From contig NC_023757.2 of the NCBI RefSeq assembly GCF_000499845.2, forward strand, positions 3,878,118 to 3,942,117: a DNA stretch of 64,000 nucleotides. Reading direction: 5' to 3'. The notes beneath the pieces were generated by a model that did no database searches, had not been told where the DNA came from, and worked only from the letters and a program-made list of their open reading frames with translations. The position numbers were made by a program, and so were the translations under genes. Shown here piece after piece: positions 23,960 to 34,310 of this stretch. The stretch comes from Phaseolus vulgaris. Its lineage: Eukaryota; Streptophyta; Magnoliopsida; Fabales; Fabaceae. Position 1 is the stretch's first letter; every line of letters begins with the position of its first letter.

Positions 23960-24140
23960 TTACTGGTTTAATGTTTTGATCTTCCAGGATTTAAGAGTGA
24001 CTTTCTTGGTGTTTTCTTGTATAGTTGTTGTGTAAACATTTTGATTTAGTGGAACCTTGACTAGTGTAGTCGAGCAATTAGACGTAACTATTGCATAAGA
24101 GTAAACTAGTATAAAATTATTGTGGATTTCTTCTTTTATC
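23960..24140 (+). repeat. LTR-like segment
   Basis: The segment GTGGAACCTTGACTAGTGTA through AGTAAACTAGTATAAAA resembles the R/U5 part of plant retroelement LTRs. A related stretch occurs at about 28840-29030 (TAGTTGGTGTAGCTGAGAAA ... AGTGAACCAGTATGAAA). Neither has readable LTR ends. Confidence 0.35.
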
Positions 24141-24316
24141 TCTTGTTATTTTTCATAATTTTTATCTATTCTTTAGTTATTGTTTTTCTTTTTTAACACA
24201 TTAAAAAGAACTTAACCAAATTATGAAATTGATTTTCTCATTAAAGATTCATTCTAATTTTTTAAATTCTTGATAGTTCAATTCACACCACTTGAACTCG
24301 ACCTTTAATTCTAGTA

Positions 24317-24547
24317 GATGGTCAATTTCAAGTCTTCAAAAGAATAAATGATAATGCATATGCACTAGATTATCCTCCTAAATATGGTGTCACTCACCCT
24401 ACTTTTAGTATTTGTGATTTATCTCTTTTTATAGGGGTTGTTGATTTTATGGATGATTTAGATTTGATGACAAATATTTTTCAATGGGAAGAATCTAAAG
24501 GAGGACCATTTATGAAGGAACATATTAGGTTTATAACAAATGGTTAA
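24317..24547 (+). pseudogene. Ty3-gypsy polyprotein C-terminal remnant
   Basis: The open frame reads DGQFQVFKRINDNAYALDYP, then KYGVTHPTFSICDLSLF, DDLDLMTNIFQ and a TAA stop at 24545-24547. This matches the tail of gypsy-class pol polyproteins, where RINDNAY.LDLP..YGVS.TFNV.DLSPF follows the integrase. It has no start codon and the upstream protease, reverse transcriptase and integrase are absent, so it is a 77-codon fragment. A purine-rich tract (GAAGAAGAGGAAGAAG, 24554-24569) follows and could be the polypurine tract. Confidence 0.75.
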
Positions 24548-25462
24548 GAAGATTGAAGAAGAGGAAGAAGTTTAGTTTCTCTTATAAGCCTAAAAAACTG
24601 AGACACTTCAACATCTCTTCAATTTTTGTTGCATCTAATCATCTTCTTCCATGAAAATTGCTTCCTTTTTACTCCTCCAAGAAGGATCTTCATCATTTAT
24701 ATTTGTTTTTGTAGGTATAAAAATACTTTCTAAATGCAGGTATTAAGTAATCTATAAAATGGAAACAATTAAAAAAATATGACAACCGTTGTTGCAGACA
24801 CTTTCAATAATAATTTTTATATCAGCTGTTGTTTAAAAGTATCAAAAAACACAAAAAGAAACATTTTGACGAAGAAAAATAATGAAAATAATGAAAATTA
24901 TTTTAAATTATTTTTCTTACCTATGTTTTTCTCTATCTAAATAATTTTTCATTTTCAAATTGCTTTTAATTAAACAATGATGAAAATTGCAACAATCATG
25001 AAAAAAAATCACCTTGCATCGAAAAAAAAAGTAACATTTCAAATCCTCATTATTTCAATCCTAATTCTAATATTACTGTTATAAACTTGTTTCAAACGTG
25101 GTTTAAAACTTTATTTTCCTAGTGGTGAAGCAATAAATAAGACTTCCACTTTAACTAGAAGAAATTAAAGAGAAAAATTATGCCATTAAGATAAACATGA
25201 GGTAATCAATATGATGGTGGGGAATTTGTGTCCCTTTTGGAACAAAGTAAAAGAAAGGCTCAGTTCAGAAATCATGTGGTCTGGAACAAATAATCACTTG
25301 AGCCACTTTATGCAGTTCATTGTTTTATAATCCTTTCTTTTCTTCTACTTTTGACTCAAGGAAACAACATCAAACGTATACCAGATATTTTTTAGATTAA
25401 TATTTATAGTAGTTCTATATATTACAGGCTAAATAATGTCTATTTAAAGTTAAATATTTGTC

Positions 25463-25699
25463 TGTTGAAAATCTCACATCGACTAGGGATTAGAGCCTTT
25501 CATTGTATATAAGTGGTGCAAATCTCAATCTTATGAATCGGTTTTATGGGATTGAGTTAGGCTTAAAGTTCACTTCGTAATATGGTATCAGAGCCATTTT
25601 CAAATCTATCCTAATGAGTATTTGTTGGGTTTATCAGGCCACCACCCATAATATGTTATCCCACGCACGAGCTTTATCACTCTCGACGTGAGGGGGGAA
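25463..25699 (+). mobile_element. TRIM-type retroelement, copy B
   Basis: An LTR-like block of about 120 bp starts TGTTGAAAATCTCACATCGA and runs to CACTTCGTAATA. A perfect initiator-tRNA-Met primer-binding site TGGTATCAGAGC follows at 25583-25594, then a short internal region (CACCCATAATATGTTATCCC) and a G-rich tract GTGAGGGGGGA near 25690. No second LTR is visible. It is non-coding and would depend on enzymes from other elements. Confidence 0.75.
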
Positions 25700-25770
25700 A
25701 TATAATGATAATATTATAGTGAATAATTTAAAGTATTTGTAAGCAATATTTAAACCTTAAGATTAATGTC

Positions 25771-26157
25771 ATGACATTAATGAAGTTTCAGAACTCATCT
25801 CATTTAAATTATCAGTTAAACAAAAATAGATATTCATTAGTGATAATCTTTGTGTATGTCAGCAACAGAGAAGCATCATTATTTTTCCTGAAAATTTGGA
25901 TTAAATTTGCAGTGAAACTTGATCCTCAAGAGTTGAAGTCAAAGTTTAGTCAAACACAAGCATTTGCTCTGCTTGACCCACCTGTTCCTGGTTCCTACAC
26001 CTATGGCTTTATTCTTTTCTGTGATTCACGTCAGAAAAGTGCTTTTAACTCACTAGCTTTCCCTTGTTCACAAACATTCTCACACAAATCACCCTTTGTT
26101 GTTAAGTGTAGATGGAAGATGCTTGCTTTAATTGACAATTTTAAATATCAAGTCTAA
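25771..26157 (+). other. Unrecognised 128-codon open frame
   Basis: The frame contains a moderately protein-like stretch (LDPQELKSKFSQTQAFALLD, then PPVPGSYTYGFILFCDS). I cannot assign a family. It has no TATA box or intron signals I can trust and lies between transposons, so it may be a fragment of a captured or decayed gene, or chance. Confidence 0.2.
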
Positions 26158-26271
26158 GCCCTTAAGTTATCAAGTACTTAGACAAGATAAAATGTTTTTT
26201 TTTTAATTTCAAATTCAAATATTTTATATTATATAATTAAGAGGAAAATTCACTTTATAAATCAGTATTAT

Positions 26272-26540
26272 CACTACAAGAAAATCATGAAATAAAAATT
26301 AATTTTAGAAACAAAAAATAATTAGTTGCTATAGTGACTAAATTATAGACCATTTTAAGGACTAAATAAATTTTTGATTTCTAAATTAGTTTATATTATT
26401 GTTAAATAGTTTCAAAATTGGTATCTAATTAGCAACCAAGGTTTTTTTAGTTTCTAAAATGGTCTCTAATTTAGTTACTATTACAACTAATTATTTTGAT
26501 CTCTAAAAATTGGTTTCTATTTGATGATTTTCTTATAATG
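26272..26540. mobile_element. Palindromic CACTA-type MITE with TAT target duplication
   Basis: It starts CACTACAAGAAAATCAT and ends ATGATTTTCTTATAATG. The flanking trinucleotide is TAT on both sides (26269-26271 and 26541-26543), the 3-bp duplication expected of the CACTA (En/Spm) superfamily. Internal sequence is related to the element at 23276-23643. There is no coding capacity. Confidence 0.8.
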
Positions 26541-26543
26541 TAT

Positions 26544-29500
26544 AAGATTTTTATGAATCGGTATTATAAGGTTGTAAGTTAAGGTTAAAGTTTACTTCAC
26601 ATTGATTAAAGATTATTGAAAGATTTTATAGTATATAAATAAATAAAACTTTATCAAAATTGAGTTAAGGTTTAATATATTCATATTTTATTTTGTAATC
26701 CCTAAAACAATCTTTTGACTTTCAATTAGTTTTTTTTGAAAATTTCTTACTTTAATTTTGGTAATACATTTTTTTTAAGTCTCTAATTATAGATTATTTA
26801 TTTTTATACTCTATCAAACGTTTTTCAAAGAGAACTAATTAAAATGAAAACAATGTTATAATAGCAAAAATAAAATAGATATATTAAAAAGCTAAAAGTA
26901 ATATCAAACCAAAAAAATGAAATATTATGAAAACTAATAGTCAAACAAAAAATGTGTAAACTTAATAACTTGAATCATTACTTTTTAATCTGAATTATCA
27001 GTTTCTTCAAATTGAAAAGTAAAAAAGAGCTATAAGCAAAGCTTACCATGACTTTGCTTTGAGATGGCAATGAAGGGGACAATGAGACATGTCTGAGTTG
27101 CACTCTTCTTCTTGTCTTTTCCTCCTCTTAGGTGCATCATTCTAACTTGCAATGCAATGCAATGCAAAGCATTAAATGCTTGGCATTTGGAGACCCTCTC
27201 ATTGGTCAAACCTCATAACAAGTGGCAATAAAAAAAACACTTAAAAAGAAAACTAGGTACAGATTAGGATGCCACTTCATCAAAAGTCATTTTCAACTTT
27301 GTACAATCAGACAAATATCTGAACACTATCTTAACTAATATTTCCCTCACAAATTCAAAACTAAGTTATGTCCCTTAATGGCAACTATTATTAATCTAGG
27401 AAGATTATGCAAGATGCAAAATCCTTTCAGATCCACAGGAAAAGTTGTTGCAACTTAGATTGTCACTCATCAACACCTTCACCAAATCTCTCTATGCTTA
27501 TCTAACTGACTGAAAATGACATCTACATTGCAATCCCTTTTTAACTCCATTTATAAGAATTGTTGGTTCAATCTTATTATTTTTGTGTGTGTATGCTATT
27601 CTATTTTGACCTCCAATAACTATTATTTGTTACTATATTTGTAGGATATGTCATTTCTTTTTTCATTTCATAAAATATTCATCTTAGCTTAGTGAATTTG
27701 TTTAGTGACAAAAATATATTATTATTTAATCATGAGTTATTGTGTATAGTTAAATTATTTGTTTTATAATAACTAGTTTTAAAAATCATATATGCAATAA
27801 TTTCTAATTTATTGAAAATATAAAATTCTTTAATCTAACAATGTATCAAAATTAAATTCTTAAGTCTAATTTGTATAAGTGTTTCCATAAATACTAAAAA
27901 GATAAGGAAAATAAAGTAAATTTATAAACTAAAATCATTTTATGTATTGAGAATGTTTCATTAAACTGTTTTTACTTTGAGTTGTTTATGAAATATTCTC
28001 GTCCTAAGGAGTTGTGAATGGGTGTCTTAGGTTCGATAGGGAGTTGTATCTGAAAAATGTATTTTGACGCTTCCATTAGTTTGGATGTATGTATGAGTAG
28101 TAAATGTAAATGTAGCTTAGACGAAAGTATTTGATGAATTTTATTGAATGAAGATTTAATCTATATAATGTATGTGTGAGTCTATGTTTGTATGAGTCTG
28201 TTTATTCTCTTAGTTGTAGGAATAATTGGTTTCAGAAAGATGGTTGAATGGAGCATATAACTTCAATCGTGAATTAAAAGACAATACAAAAGCAACATCT
28301 AACAATCAAGAAAAAGAGAAAAGTAAGACACATATTTATAATGATTCACCCTATCACACTTGAGTTGAGTTACATCCAGTCAATTTAAGTAAACTCTTTA
28401 AGATCTTTTACTAACCAAAACACTTGGCTACAACAAGTATACAAACGTAACTAAGTACAACGAGTTTTAACACCTCTCTAGCAACAAACGACTACAGAGA
28501 CTCTCTAGGTACAACAAGTATTTAGACCTATCCAGGTACATCATTCTTAATATCCCATGAGGCTAAGACATCTTAAGATATGAGAAAGAATCTCCCAAAG
28601 AGATAACAATGAAAAATCACTGGGTATACTTCACAAAGTGAAAATTTTACAATGCTTAGCTCACAACCCGATAAACTAGACACTCTATTTAGAGTAGATG
28701 CGAATCTTGTGTTCTGATACTTGATAGGCTAGACACGTGATTTTTTCTTGTCTTTCATTTGTTTTATGTAGTGTTAGATTGTGATTGGATAGGATTTTCA
28801 ATTGCAGTAAGGTAATTTCGGATTATGTTGGGTAAAATACTCTTGTAAGGTTCAAGAGTGTTTTTCATAGAGTATTTGTGTGTTGTAAAAGACTTGTTTT
28901 TGTGAAATCTTAGTTGGTGTAGCTGAGAAACTAGTTGTAACTCTTATAAAAGAGTGAACCAGTATGAAAGTTGAACATGTGATCTTTCTCTTCCTTTTTC
29001 TTTAATTTCTACATTATGTATGTTTATTATAAAATAGAACAGATATGAACAAAAGAGAACAAAAGATGAACAAAATAGTAAAAGGAAGACAAAGGATATG
29101 AGAATGAATATATGTTCTATTGTTTAGGTTATTCACCTCTATACAGAGAAACAACTAATAATTAGAAAATACACAATTAATATTAGGATCCTTCTATAAC
29201 TCTAGTATACATCTCCTTTAATAATATTCTTTAAGTTTTCTTGATTGGAACAAGAATTAACAAATTAATCACCTTATTAAAAATAGTTTGATTGGTTGAT
29301 TGATTTTTTAATGTGTTGTTTTGTAACCTAAAATATTTGAATCAATTGATTTTAAAAAAAAATTCAATCTAAGCTCTAATTTTCAAAGAAAATCTTGATT
29401 GTTCAATTAATCCCCCATTAAACTTAGTCTATATTATTTACAATAACTATAATTAAATATATTTTTTTTATCAAATTAATGTCAACCTAGTTAGAGTTGT

Positions 29501-31134
29501 AGTGGACCATCACATAAATGAGTTTGGATTGGTATCGACAATAACAAGTATATCTAATCTTGTTTTATCATAATACAAATAATTTAACGTGGTGTTTGAT
29601 TATGGATTGAACTCATACTCAATTATTTTCAAGATGTATTTAACAAGTTTTCTATATTATTTTGCTAGTTTTAGATAAAGTGAGTCTTATATGTGTATAT
29701 GGTTAATATGGATATTGTCTCTCGACACTATGCAGTAGATGTATACATTAAAGTGAGGTTTTTAAAGAAGAAAAGTATTAGTTTCTCTAAAATAAGTCAT
29801 TCTAACTTATATGAAAAATGTAAAACTTTTATTATTTTTTTCTTGGAAGTTTTATAGTGTGAAAAGGAAATAAGAGAAAAGAGGTTTGTTATTGCTCCCT
29901 TTTGTTGTAGACAGGAGAATTGAAGAGGCATTAAGTTGCATTAATAACACTTGGAATCGATTAGGAGGATTGAGCCTCTCGACATAATGAAGGGGCAGAC
30001 ATTCTTGTCCAATGGTTAGTGGGAGCTACTTGCTACTTCTTCATATCACTGCAACCTTTGTTTTCTAGCACTTCACACTTTGCTGCTTACCAATTAATCT
30101 AAACAACCCAGAAATAAGCTATACTCGTGTCCATTTCAACACACGCCATCAATAGGTTACATATCTACAAATTAACCAAAGGGAGATTTGGTTCTTCTTC
30201 TTTTTGGTCACAAAATTTTGATTTTTTTTTTTTTTGTCTTCTTAGCATCATTAAAACATTCGAATAGTTGGGGCGGCAGAAAAATAATTCAGAGAATTGA
30301 TCACAGCCATTTTAAAAAAGAAAAGAAGCCGACTTGAACAGTGTGACTCCCTGTCATTTAAGATCTCACTTTCTATGTAAATTAAAAATAATTATTAGGA
30401 TATAATGTATTTTTTTAAGTTTCTTAAGTTTTGATAACAATTTTATTTCTTTGAATTTCTAACTATGTGAATACAAAAATTATCTATGAATTAGCATGGG
30501 TACTCTCACGTGCCTCAATGACAAAAGTGTTTGGTTATGGCACAATGCAACAAAAGGATCCACGGTTTTGATTAGCCTTGATTCCTTTACTCTGTACCCA
30601 CCACTCAAGATGTCTTTTTCAAAGAAACCGAGTGTCTTCAACATCTCAAAGATAAGGAAGTGACTAAATACATCCAACTTTTTGAATTTTAAGACACAAG
30701 TTATCTAGAAATCATTATTTCTTAACCTGTATTCATCATAAAGTTAAAAACCATGTTACTTTTAATCAATTATTGAGCAAATGGATAAATATGCAAATAA
30801 ATGAAATTATTCCATTCAATATTGTTGAATTGTTTGCAAGCTAGTCCATGAACATACTAATCTTATAGTAGAAATCTGACATTCAGAAAATTGACCATTG
30901 AATTAATGATCTGTAGGTTGTTTTGCTACATAATCGAACCAAACATAATAACAGGAAGCTGGGTCGATTTTGGAAAACTAAACCATATAGAAGTCTTTCT
31001 CATTTCACGAAATCAGTCATTTAACAAAAGTTATTCAGAGTGCATATAGCAATGCAATCAGCTGAACAGCAATTGGAACCGGTGTGAGCTAATGGTGTTT
31101 CCAGAAAACAAGTATATATGCAGGTATCAGGATT
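26544..31134. other. Intergenic DNA, retroelement-like in parts
   Basis: No gene is recognised. About 28200-29030 has the balanced composition of an old LTR retroelement, including an LTR-like piece at 28840-29030. The short ORF on the minus strand at 30480-30677 is unassigned. About 26560-26620 resembles a decayed TRIM block. Confidence 0.45.
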
Positions 31135-31615
31135 TCAAAAAAACCAACAGTACAAGTTCGTCTGCAACATCAAAAAATGTTGAGACCACACTTGTTTGCC
31201 GCATCTATCACACTTATTTATGCACAGTATGTCACAGATCAGAGGCACGTAACGAAACCACATGTTAAAACATTGACAGAAAACCAAATTAAGGGGGAAA
31301 AAAGGGGCACGTGCCATTTCATTATATACACAAATTTCATTTCACAATTTTATCCTACAAAGAGAAGAAGGGGTAAAGAAGAAATGAAATCATGAAATCA
31401 AAATACAAACAACTAAACTAATCGGCTCACCACTTAGCTGATGCCAAGCATATTTACAGCAGGTTTTCCTAAGCTCTCTCCCAACCAAAGCACTCATTCA
31501 AACCTCATAAACCAGAACTATCTTTAACAACCCTTCATGCATTTCCCTAAAACCTACGAAGCCTTATTTTTCTTCATCTATGGTTCTCCCTATCATACCA
31601 TTGTATTGCTCAACT
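31135..31615 (-). other. 3' UTR of the PI4K-gamma gene
   Basis: The region immediately downstream of the stop (minus strand) is free of other genes and compositionally continuous with the transcript. The exact poly(A) site is not determined. Confidence 0.4.
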
Positions 31616-33544
31616 TCAAAACTGGCACGAAGTACCAAGCCTCTGTCTCTGCCTCTGACCTAAGGTTATGGATTTCCTCTTGGCAAATGCCGGATACAGC
31701 AGCTCCTGAAACTTCTCCAGAAACAATGTCCATTCATCATCAGTCATATCTGCCACATCCACAAAGCTTATGCTTGCAGGAAGCTGCTCATTGGCACTCT
31801 TGTGACCAGACGATGAATTTGCAAAATAGCCACTATCCACCTTTCCTCCAGAATATTTCTGTTGATTCTGGTTTTTCCCATCTAAAATGGTATTTTTCAG
31901 CTGCACAGAAAGTTCTGAAACAGTTGGAATCTTTTCTTCAGCAGAATAGGTAACAAATTCCTGAGGAGATTCTCCCTCAGCTTCTCCCTCCTCTTCAATG
32001 CATTCATCCAATTTGGAAAGCGGGTTGCGAGCATACCCGTTCCCAAGTGCAGGCTGAAAGGTCGCTCTGGTTAAAGGGTCATCTATTGCCAATTTTGGTG
32101 TAAAATCTTGTCCAACTTCTTCATAATCTATATCAAACTGAAACTCATCATCTTTCACCTCAGCCCTGGGAGAGGGCCTGGGAGACGGTTCCTCCCTTTC
32201 CGCCACCATCTTCCTCGCCTCCAAACAAACAACCTCGAGTTCACTGGGCTCCTCCTCTCCCCTGCGGAACTCCCTAGTCATCATCTCACCAATTTCAGCA
32301 AGACAAAGACCATAAGCCGCAGCCTCCTTGAGGAAAATGGTGCACAGCACCAACACTCTGAGACACGCATCTCGGATCATAGGAAGCTCCCTTCTCAGCA
32401 TCTCACAATCACGATAAGGGTCAAGATCTTCAATGTAGGCCAGCTCATCTTCCGTAAACGGAATTGAAGCCTGTGGCCAATGAATCCACTCGAAATATGG
32501 ATCCTCCAAAGTTTCAGGAAGGCAGAGGCCATGATCAATGGGGATCAACTCCATCTGACCCAAATTCCCAATGCCATCAAGTTTCCTAACCAACAGGTTC
32601 CCAGCATGCCTATCTGTGTTAAGAATCCTAATGTCCAAAATCCCTATACGATGCACAGAAGCAACCGGGAAGCTCGATGTCCCATGATCACTGGCGTCAA
32701 AATCATGAGGAATGAACTGCTGGAAAGACGCAATCTTACTAACCAGCCTCTTCCTCCAAAAATTGTTCCCATTGACACCATCATTCACATTGAAAACCGA
32801 GTGTGTAATCTTCACCAGTGCAGTCGGCGGCACATTGGCAAAATGATCATAGTCAAGAAGATATGCTGCAACCTCCCTAAACCCGGTTTCCCCAACCCGA
32901 ACCGATCGCTTCAGCCCAGGCTGCCCAAGTGCTTTTCCAACAAAACCTTTTGGGTTATTTGGAGCAAAAGGCTCCTCATCCGTTGGTTTCACAATTGCAA
33001 CACTATCCCCCATACTGTTCCTGAAATAGTATGCACCGCCAAGCCCTCTATGCACTGGAATCGGATCAATCCCCATCTTAATCGCCTTCATAATGTCCTT
33101 GATCATGTGCTTGATCCTATCAAGGCGATTCGACTGTCCCAATATCTCAATAGGGCCACTCTTATCCCTCTGCTGGATGTCCCTCCCCTTTGGAGAAAGA
33201 CACGGCGTGGAGGAGCTCCTATGGATGTGATTCCCCCTGGTGAGCAAAAGGGGAGAATCATTCCGAACGGCACTAAGGTCATTCTTCAACACAACATCCC
33301 CAAAAGTCAGATAACTACCCTCTTCAATAGGGACATTCAGAGCAAGCTGCAACCTCCTCTTAACCGTGTGTGCATTGTCACCCCGATCCAACTCCATACC
33401 CAACACACACCCTTTCTCTGTTTGCACAAACACGCGCCTTCGCCCCGCGGGTTGCTTTCCATGATACTCTCTCCCAAGGGGACTGCTCCTTATCACTGCC
33501 ACGGCCATCTGAGTCTGCACAGGGCTGTCGAGTTTCCGAGACAT
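31616..33544 (-). CDS. PI4KG: Phosphatidylinositol 4-kinase gamma (ubiquitin-like domain, PI3/4-kinase fold)
   Basis: This is a plant type II PI4K-gamma protein, 642 residues from the ATG at 33542-33544, coded in one exon. Residues ~35-103 form a ubiquitin-like domain (VFVQTEKGCVLGMELDRGDN ... LTFGDVVLKNDL). Residues ~168-420 form the PI3/PI4-kinase domain, with GLGGAYYF, the ATP-binding Lys in VAIVKPTDEEP (~186), the catalytic NTDRHAGN (309-316) and the metal-binding IDHG near 336-339. The C-terminal ~200 residues are acidic and Ser-rich and end with WTLFLEKFQELLYPAFA. Some paralogues have two ubiquitin-like domains; only one is present here. Family members phosphorylate phosphatidylinositol, or in some tested plant cases act as protein kinases, so the substrate is not settled. 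In-frame codons extend upstream to 33616, but the ATG at 33544 (MSRKLDSPVQ) gives the family-like N terminus. The gene looks intact. Confidence 0.93.
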   Translation of the reverse strand: MSRKLDSPVQTQMAVAVIRSSPLGREYHGKQPAGRRRVFVQTEKGCVLGMELDRGDNAHTVKRRLQLALNVPIEEGSYLTFGDVVLKNDLSAVRNDSPLLLTRGNHIHRSSSTPCLSPKGRDIQQRDKSGPIEILGQSNRLDRIKHMIKDIMKAIKMGIDPIPVHRGLGGAYYFRNSMGDSVAIVKPTDEEPFAPNNPKGFVGKALGQPGLKRSVRVGETGFREVAAYLLDYDHFANVPPTALVKITHSVFNVNDGVNGNNFWRKRLVSKIASFQQFIPHDFDASDHGTSSFPVASVHRIGILDIRILNTDRHAGNLLVRKLDGIGNLGQMELIPIDHGLCLPETLEDPYFEWIHWPQASIPFTEDELAYIEDLDPYRDCEMLRRELPMIRDACLRVLVLCTIFLKEAAAYGLCLAEIGEMMTREFRRGEEEPSELEVVCLEARKMVAEREEPSPRPSPRAEVKDDEFQFDIDYEEVGQDFTPKLAIDDPLTRATFQPALGNGYARNPLSKLDECIEEEGEAEGESPQEFVTYSAEEKIPTVSELSVQLKNTILDGKNQNQQKYSGGKVDSGYFANSSSGHKSANEQLPASISFVDVADMTDDEWTLFLEKFQELLYPAFAKRKSITLGQRQRQRLGTSCQF

Positions 33545-33616
33545 CAACAGAACAACCACAGCACAAGACAACGGCGGAAGAAAGATTCTTTTTCTTCCCT
33601 CCCAAGTAGTTGTCAA

Positions 33617-34310
33617 CTACAGTGAAAGCTTTATTCCAATGTCCGGCAACGATCATTAATTTCTCACATCAACCAAACCATGACTTAGTGTCCACCTAAA
33701 ATCTGCATATATATTACAAAAAGCTAAATTACAATTCACAAATACACTCCGTGTGCGCACAAACCATAAACATTATTAGCTTCAATCTACTTAGAAAGTT
33801 AACGATAATAAAAAAAAAAACACATATAAATGTTAAGGGCGCCATGAATCAGGACTGCGAGGGAAAATTAGAAGATAACAACAAATCGAACTGAAGGAAT
33901 GGAAGTACCCCTTATTAAGGGAAAGAAATTGAACAGCGTCGATTCAGCTGAAACTCGGATTCGAACTCGCTGAAATCAATGCGAGATCTGAACAGGAGCC
34001 GAAGCGAAACAGTAGAAAACCCAGCAAACGGCGAGTTGAGGAGGGAAAAACGAGGGTTTAGGAAGGGGAAGGGGACAGAGTCCGAGGACGAAACCGTACG
34101 ATGAGGCAACTCGTCCGAGTTGACTCGGAGGGTTTTCTTCGCAACAACACGCAAAAGCTTGTTGAACCTTTGAAACCCTCTCTCTCTCACACTTTCCCTT
34201 TCTATATCTCTCTTCTTCTCTTGGTTTTTTTTTTAATTTTCTTTTTCCGTGTGCTTTGTATTTCTCGCTCTCACTTGCTCGCGCTCGAAGTGTTCTTCTC
34301 GCTTTAACCC
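33617..34310 (-). promoter_or_regulatory. 5' leader of PI4K-gamma with likely leader intron and upstream ORF
   Basis: On the minus strand, a candidate acceptor CTGTAG lies at 33617-33622, just before the coding exon, and a candidate donor GGGTACTT lies near 33909-33914. This implies a leader intron of about 290 bases. The exon beyond it (33915-34200) is GC-richer and holds a 91-codon upstream ORF (MRERGFQRFNKLL...) from 34190 to 33915. Whether it is translated is unknown. A (CT)n tract at 34357-34371 and G-box-like ACGTGT motifs at about 34433 and 34590 lie further upstream. Confidence 0.45.

Noticed and set aside
32480..33625. 381-codon open frame on the plus strand opposite PI4K-gamma
   Set aside because: It is antisense to the confident kinase gene and its translation has no family features. 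The frame is open because of the kinase codon pattern.
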